Assembly: GCF_038396675.1 (NCBI RefSeq)
Contig: NC_088924.1
Location: forward strand, 29,564,501 to 29,628,500
Length of the DNA: 64,000 nt
Direction of reading: 5' to 3'
DNA from: Hydra vulgaris
Lineage: Eukaryota; Cnidaria; Hydrozoa; Anthoathecata; Hydridae
The notes under the pieces are model-generated. The model was given only the letters and a program-made list of their open reading frames with translations, did not search any database and was not told the origin of the DNA. This document shows, piece by piece, positions 58,906-64,000 of this stretch. The stretch's first letter is position 1; every line of letters begins with the position of its first letter. The translations under genes and the position numbers were made by a program.

Positions 58906-61015
58906 TAGGAAAGACCGAGATATGCGTTGAGTGTTCTTTTCTTTCTATTTCTGATCTTGAATACGGAACATCTGAAGGAGTTTTCAATAAAATTAGTCAA
59001 TCCCTTGAATCAGAAGGTATCGAAAAATTTAAAACTAAATTAGTTGGTTTTGGTGCTGATGGCGCAGCTGTAAATAGAGGAAGTAGAACAAGTGTAAATG
59101 TATTACTTCAAAAAGAAATTCCATGGGTAACTTTTGGTTGGTGTGTTGCACATCGCCTTGAGTTAGCGATAAAAGATAAATTTGCACAAATAAAAGCGTT
59201 TAATGATGTCAATAACATCATTTTGAAAATGTATAACATTTATAAAAAATCCCCAAAAAAGTTACGACAGTTAGGAAAGCTTATTGCTATCCTTGAAGAG
59301 GGTAATTCATTTGACATTGCAGGTATTCGCCCCAAAAAAGCATCAGGTATATTGGATTTTTTTTTTCAATTTTAACTATAAAAAATACTTTATAAAATAA
59401 TATACTTTATTAGATGCTGGCTTTTTATAGAAAAAAAGTTCTTTATAAAACAGTGTTTTGAGCAATAAAAACTTTTTATAAAAGAAAATACTTGTGCAAT
59501 AATAAATAAGAACACGATGGATTGCACATAAAATTCAAGCACTTGAGATGATCTTAGACAAATATGGAGTATATATGAAACATCTCGAAAACATGACTGC
59601 AGATTTCAGTTTTACTCAAGCAGAAAGAGCAAAGTTTAAAGGGTATCATCAGAAGTGGAATCATGGACGAATACCTCTTTATATAGCATTATTCATAGAA
59701 GTTTTATCGCCAGCAAACTTGTTATCTTTATCTTTTCAATTCCGTAGCATCATCTAGATTTATAAAACAAACTAAAAAAAGTTAAGTCGCTTGAAGAAAA
59801 AAGAATTTACGGATTTACCAACAGTCAAACGTTTCCTTGCAAAAGTAAAAAACAACACTGGAAAGTATTCATTCCAGGATGTTGAGCTTCATGACTTTAC
59901 AAACGCACTAACTTTAGTTAAGAATTCGAAATGAATGATTGTAACGTTAGTTACCGAATCCATAGTAGAGCGTTTGGAAACACAAAATACAGTTCCTGAT
60001 ATGTATGGAATGTTAATCTTAAACACTGGTGGCTGGTTTCAAAATAACACCAATAATTCATTTGCTGATAATAACATCGAAAATTTGTATGACTTATATA
60101 ATATGCCGTTACGTTATGCTGGCTTCGCTGGGAGTGTAAATAATATGTTTGATGCTTGGCATAATTTAGTTGATTACACTGTCAAATATTTGGCACCAGA
60201 TAAAACTGAGTACCGTAGAGTATGGTATCAAATTTTTTCGAGTTCTATGAAAAAAGATTGGAGTCCAATTCTACTTCTTGTTAAATTGCTGTTCGTATTG
60301 CCTGTTTCGAATGGAAAGGTTGAGCGTCTTTTTTCTCTTATGAATAGAATTAAAACTGACACAAGAAATCGCTTAACTGAAAAATGGCTCAATAATTTAA
60401 TTCGGGTGTGCATTGATGAAACAAATAGTGAAGAATTTGATGTGAATCCTGCCATTAAATTATGGGCCGAAGATACTTTGCGAAGGCCTAGACAAGAAAG
60501 TCGAAAAATTTATTCAAAAAAAGAAAAGAAAAAAACAACTATAAAAACATTAACTGATTTAGAATCGCCATCAGACGAGTCTTTAGATTTAAAATCGTCT
60601 TTCGATGAAACTTTGGATAATAAATCAGATGAAACGTATCTTTAAAAAAACATTTTTAAGTTATATAAAACTTTGTTTTTTGTTACTTAGGCATTTATTA
60701 TAGTGGTATTACATTAAACGATACTTGATTAAGTATTCAGTTTAAATTTTTTTGATATAACATAAAAATGTGTATTTTTTATTATTTTAAAAAATAGAAT
60801 TCAATTAAAAAAGGAATACGAGTTCGTTCATTTTGAAGTATCAAGTTATTGTTTTATTTACAAAGTTTTGTCATGCAGAATAATTGCTACGATAAAAATT
60901 TAAAACAAAAAAAAAATTAAAATTTTGACCGCCAAAAAAAAACAACTGACCGTCAATTTTATGTATTAGCCGGTCCGTTTGACCGCTCGCCTTTGATTTC
61001 TTATTTTCCACGCTG

Positions 61016-62866
61016 TTGATGTTCTAGCTGAGAGTTATAGTTACATTTAGAGTTTATTAGATTAAATAAATAAAAAAACATGCTGTATTTAGTTTAGAAT
61101 TATTTATTTTTTGGTATTTTAGCTGAGAGTTAGTTACAGTTAGAGTTTATTAGATTAAATAAATAAAAAAACATGTTGTATTTAGTTTAGAATAATTTAT
61201 GTTTTGGTATTTTAGCTGAGAGTTAGTTACAGTTAGAGTTTATTTGATTTAATAAATAAAAAAACTTGTATTTAGTTTAGAATTATTTATTGTTTAGTAT
61301 TCTAGCTGAAAGTTATAGTTACAGTTAGAGTTTATTTGATTAAATGAATAAAAAAACTTGTTGTATTTAGTTTAGAATTATTTATTATTTGGTATTCTAG
61401 CTGAGAGTTATAGTTACAGTTTGAGTTTATTTGATTAAATAAATAAAAAACCATGTTGTATTTAGTTTAGAATTATTTATTATTTGGTGTTCTAGCTGAG
61501 AGTTATAGTTACATTTAGAGTTTATTAGATTAAATAAATAAAAAAACATGTTGTATTTAGTTTAGAATTATTTATTTTTTGGTATTTTAGCTGAGAGTTA
61601 GTTACAGTTAGAGTTTATTTGATTAAATAAATAAAAAAAACTTGTTGTATTTAGTTTAGAATTATTTATTATTTGGTATTCTAGCTTAGAGTTATAGTTA
61701 CAGTTTGAGTTTATTTGATTAAATAAATAAAAAAAAACATGTTGTATTTAGTTTAGAATTATTTATTATTTGGTATTCTAGCTGAGAGTTATAGTTACAG
61801 TTAGAGTTTATTTGATTAAATAAATAAAAAAACTTGTTGTATTTAGTTTAGAATTATTTATTTTTTGGTATTTTAGCTGAGAGTTAGTTACAGTTAGAGT
61901 TTATTTGATTAAATAAATAAAAAAACTTGTTGTATTTAGTTTAGAATTATTTATTATTTGGTATTCTAGCTTAGAGTTATAGTTACAGTTTGAGTTTATT
62001 TGATTAAATAAATAAAAAAAAACATGTTGTATTTAGTTTAGAATTATTTATTATTTGGTATTCTAGCTTAGAGTTATAGTTACAGTTTGAGTTTATTTGA
62101 TTAAATAAATAAAAAAAAACATGTTGTATTTAGTTTAGAATTATTTATTATTTGGTATTCTAGCTGAGAGTTATAGTTACATTTAGAGTTTATTAGATTA
62201 AATAAATAAAAAAACATGTTGTATTTAGTTTAGAATTATTTATTTTTTGGTATTTTAGCTGAGAGTTAGTTACAGTTAGAGTTTATTTGATTAAATAAAT
62301 AAAAAAAACTTGTTGTATTTAGTTTAGAATTATTTATTATTTGGTATTCTAGCTTAGAGTTATAGTTACAGTTTGAGTTTATTTGATTAAATAAATAAAA
62401 AAAAACATGTTGTATTTAGTTTAGAATTATTTATTATTTGGTATTCTAGCTGAGAGTTATAGTTACAGTTAGAGTTTATTTGATTAAATAAATAAAAAAA
62501 CTTGTTGTATTTAGTTTAGAATTATTTATTTTTTGGTATTTTAGCTGAGAGTTAGTTACAGTTAGAGTTTATTTGATTAAATAAATAAAAAAAACTTGTT
62601 GTATTTAGTTTAGAATTATTTATTATTTGGTATTCTAGCTTAGAGTTATAGTTACAGTTTGAGTTTATTTGATTAAATAAATAAAAAAAAACATGTTGTA
62701 TTTAGTTTAGAATTATTTATTATTTGGTATTCTAGCTGAGAGTTATAGTTACAGTTAGAGTTTATTTGATTAAATAAATAAAAAAACTTGTTGTATTTAG
62801 TTTAGAATTATTTATTTTTTGGTATTTTAGCTGAGAGTTACAGTTACAGTTAGAGTTTATTACACA
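61016..62866. repeat. 95-bp minisatellite, right part, with a three-unit higher-order repeat
   Basis: About 19.5 units. Three variants cycle. A begins GAGAGTTATAG and ends TTTTTTGGTATTTTAGCT; B begins GAGAGTTAGTTAC and ends ATTTGGTATTCTAGCT; C begins TAGAGTTATAGTTACAGTTT with AAAAAAAAACATG. C units start at 61687, 61972, 62069, 62355 and 62641, giving spacings of 285, 97, 286 and 286 bp. Units left of 61500 are more varied. Confidence 0.93.
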
Positions 62867-63855
62867 TACCAATTAAAGTTATATCAATTAAAGCTTTAGC
62901 TCATTCACCTAATTAAAAGACTGAAAGAACCAAATTGCATACTTTAAGCACATTATTACTGAGTGTAAGCAATGTCAAAATTAAACACAAAATAAAGCAG
63001 ATTTGCTTAAGAACACTAAAATCTATCAACATTTGTTTAAAAAAATATAGAACTTACAAAAACATACATCCACAATATATCAACAAAGAACAATATGTAA
63101 CCCAAGAAATTCACAAATATATCAAATAGCAAGAGGAAATATTTACTTTAGGTCTGTGCTGATTCTGCTTATTATTATTGAGTTTTACTACTTTTAACCA
63201 AAACTAACCTGTTTGTATATTTTAGTTTACACATTATTATATGAAGAATAACGCTTTCTGTGTTGGCTTGTTTACTATTAAATTTTTTACACTACAAGAT
63301 CTAAAATAGTCAGTGCATACATTAGTTTAAAAATAGTATAACCCAAAGGACATTATTTTCTATAAGAAATCATAAGCATAAGAGTAATTGATCAACTTGA
63401 TAAACATAAAGTGATAAACATTTGCCTTAATTTATATAAATAATAATTGTAGATGTTATTATCTACTAGACAATAATTTATATTAAAAACTAACCTTTAT
63501 ATTTCTCTCATTTAATTATGTAATTGTTTAACTGTGTTGATATATTTGCTTTTAGTTTATGATTCAAAATTTAAACATCAATTCTTGAGGTTTAACTATC
63601 TCATCATTTCTAAAAGTATGAAGGGTAAACAGTCTAACTCACCATACCTAATCAAAATAAAAGCACATTATTAATTTGCATATTTTTAATTCTATGGTTA
63701 ATTTTTATTTAAACCAAGAAGCAATCTTTTGCTTGAAATGTAATGTATAAATATCAACAACAACAACAAAAAAAAAAAGAAATTAAAAGGAAATAATAAA
63801 AAAAGGAACTGATGCACGTCTTTTTTTTATTAGATAAGTTGCAATAAGTCTTTCT
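62867..63855. other. AT-rich DNA downstream of a possible gene
   Basis: No family is recognised. The right end (63800-63855) would be the 3' untranslated region of the minus-strand exons at 63.86-64.0 kb, with AATAAAAA at about 63825 on the minus strand. A (CAA)5 run lies at 63756-63770. Confidence 0.45.
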
Positions 63856-64000
63856 CTAATTTTCTTCATGGTGGGCCTTAGATAAAAATATTTTGTCTTC
63901 CAGCTGACAAATGCTCTCATGTAACTTAAACTCAACTCAACAATTAAACTAAACTCACCAATTCCAAGTCGTCTGCTGCAGCATGGGCCCTCAGTGGCTG
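63856..64000 (-). CDS. Candidate host gene, last two exons (minus strand, runs off the window)
   Basis: The exon 64000-63959 reads QPLRAHAAADDLEL and meets a donor GTGAGT. A 55-bp intron (63958-63904) ends TTTGTCAG, and the exon 63903-63856 reads LEDKIFLSKAHHEEN then TAG. Phase 0 is kept across the junction. GC content of the first exon is well above the surroundings. A poly-A signal follows within about 35 bases. I do not recognise the protein; two short exons are limited evidence. Confidence 0.45.

Larger units (their letters stand above)
54561..60645 (+). pseudogene. ZNF862-like hAT transposase, interrupted by a second hAT
   Basis: Start ATG at 54561 (MEATKKRQTTLSFLTQAGSE). After a frameshift: TTAQKWVNTTLAKYNANEWL, a zinc finger ALKCTVCRQY with IQHSAAVDH, then a TGA at about 55043. 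YFSILIDASTDVSVIEKEAI carries the first acidic residue. PTPIGK is cut by the nested hAT and resumes exactly in frame as TEICVECSFLSISDLEYG at 58914. KLVGFGADGAAVNRGSRTSV, FGWCVAHRLELAI and, after a probable intron (about 59349-59510), TRWIAHKIQALEMILDKYGV follow. One TGA at 59932 precedes the final frame with VSNGKVERLFSLMNRIKTDT, the dimerisation domain, and a Lys/Ser-rich tail ending at 60645. The layout matches vertebrate ZNF862-like proteins. Confidence 0.85.
53484..61015 (+). mobile_element. ZNF862-like hAT element inserted in the minisatellite
   Basis: AGCGTGGAAAATAA opens the left end and, inverted, the right end. Inside each end are paired GGTCAACGGTCACTGACCG-type motifs (GACCG and CGGTC repeated), absent elsewhere. 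The flanks share TTGATG (53478-53483 and 61016-61021), consistent with a worn 8-bp duplication. The minisatellite unit is continuous across the insertion (TTATTATTTG then TTCTAGCTGAG). About 7.5 kb, of which 3.57 kb is a nested hAT. Confidence 0.82.

Noticed and set aside
61016-62866. CRISPR-like array
   Set aside because: Units are contiguous with no unique spacers; this is a tandem minisatellite in a eukaryotic context.

Overview
This window looks like a transposon-dense stretch of a cnidarian genome, most likely a Hydra of the vulgaris/magnipapillata type. That is an inference. It rests on very AT-rich intergenic DNA, long (TA)n tracts, short introns with plain GT/AG borders, and a mix of hAT, P, Tc1/mariner, Mutator-like and CR1/jockey-like elements. 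No bacterial genes, rRNA, intact tRNA or CRISPR array are visible. Nearly every long reading frame belongs to a mobile element, and most carry frameshifts or stops.

Layout. 0-9.5 kb: a LINE reverse-transcriptase remnant (minus strand), two related but unclassified transposase-like pseudogenes (3.4-5.4 and 6.4-8.1 kb, minus), a tRNA-derived SINE and a second LINE remnant (plus). 9.5-20.3 kb: mostly AT-rich DNA with a Tc1-type element whose acidic triad has unusual spacing, a small non-autonomous hAT with target duplication, MITE-like repeats, a LINE endonuclease fragment split by a SINE, and a near-perfect 127-bp hairpin. 20.3-24.7 kb: a 29-bp minisatellite, a Mutator-like transposase tail, a cluster of CCCACATGGG palindromes, and a 2.9-kb foldback whose arms end inward in (TA)n. 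24.9-28.1 kb: a complete-ended P element (31-bp-plus inverted ends, 8-bp target duplication) that appears to have landed in an exon. 28.8-34 kb: a second palindrome cluster and a 1.3-kb element with GGGGTC ends.

33.9-40.3 kb: a minus-strand zinc-finger gene or element split by a hAT element; joining across the hAT restores the reading frame. That hAT carries the best preserved gene in the window, a spliced transposase with an N-terminal OTU-like region. 40.7-47.9 kb: one hAT inside another, with a perfect 8-bp duplication. 48.3-49.2 kb: five short exons in one phase that look like the 3' end of a host gene (minus). 49.3-53.1 kb: pogo-like and hAT scraps, a hammerhead-like fold and a LINE tail.

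53.1-62.9 kb: a 95-bp minisatellite with a three-unit higher-order repeat. It is interrupted by a ZNF862-like hAT, itself interrupted by another hAT with an exact 8-bp duplication. 63.9-64 kb: the last two exons of another possible host gene (minus).

The genes do not form a pathway. The window is a stratified record of insertions, and target duplications plus restored frames give the order of events at several points. All family names come from motif recognition by eye; no search was run.
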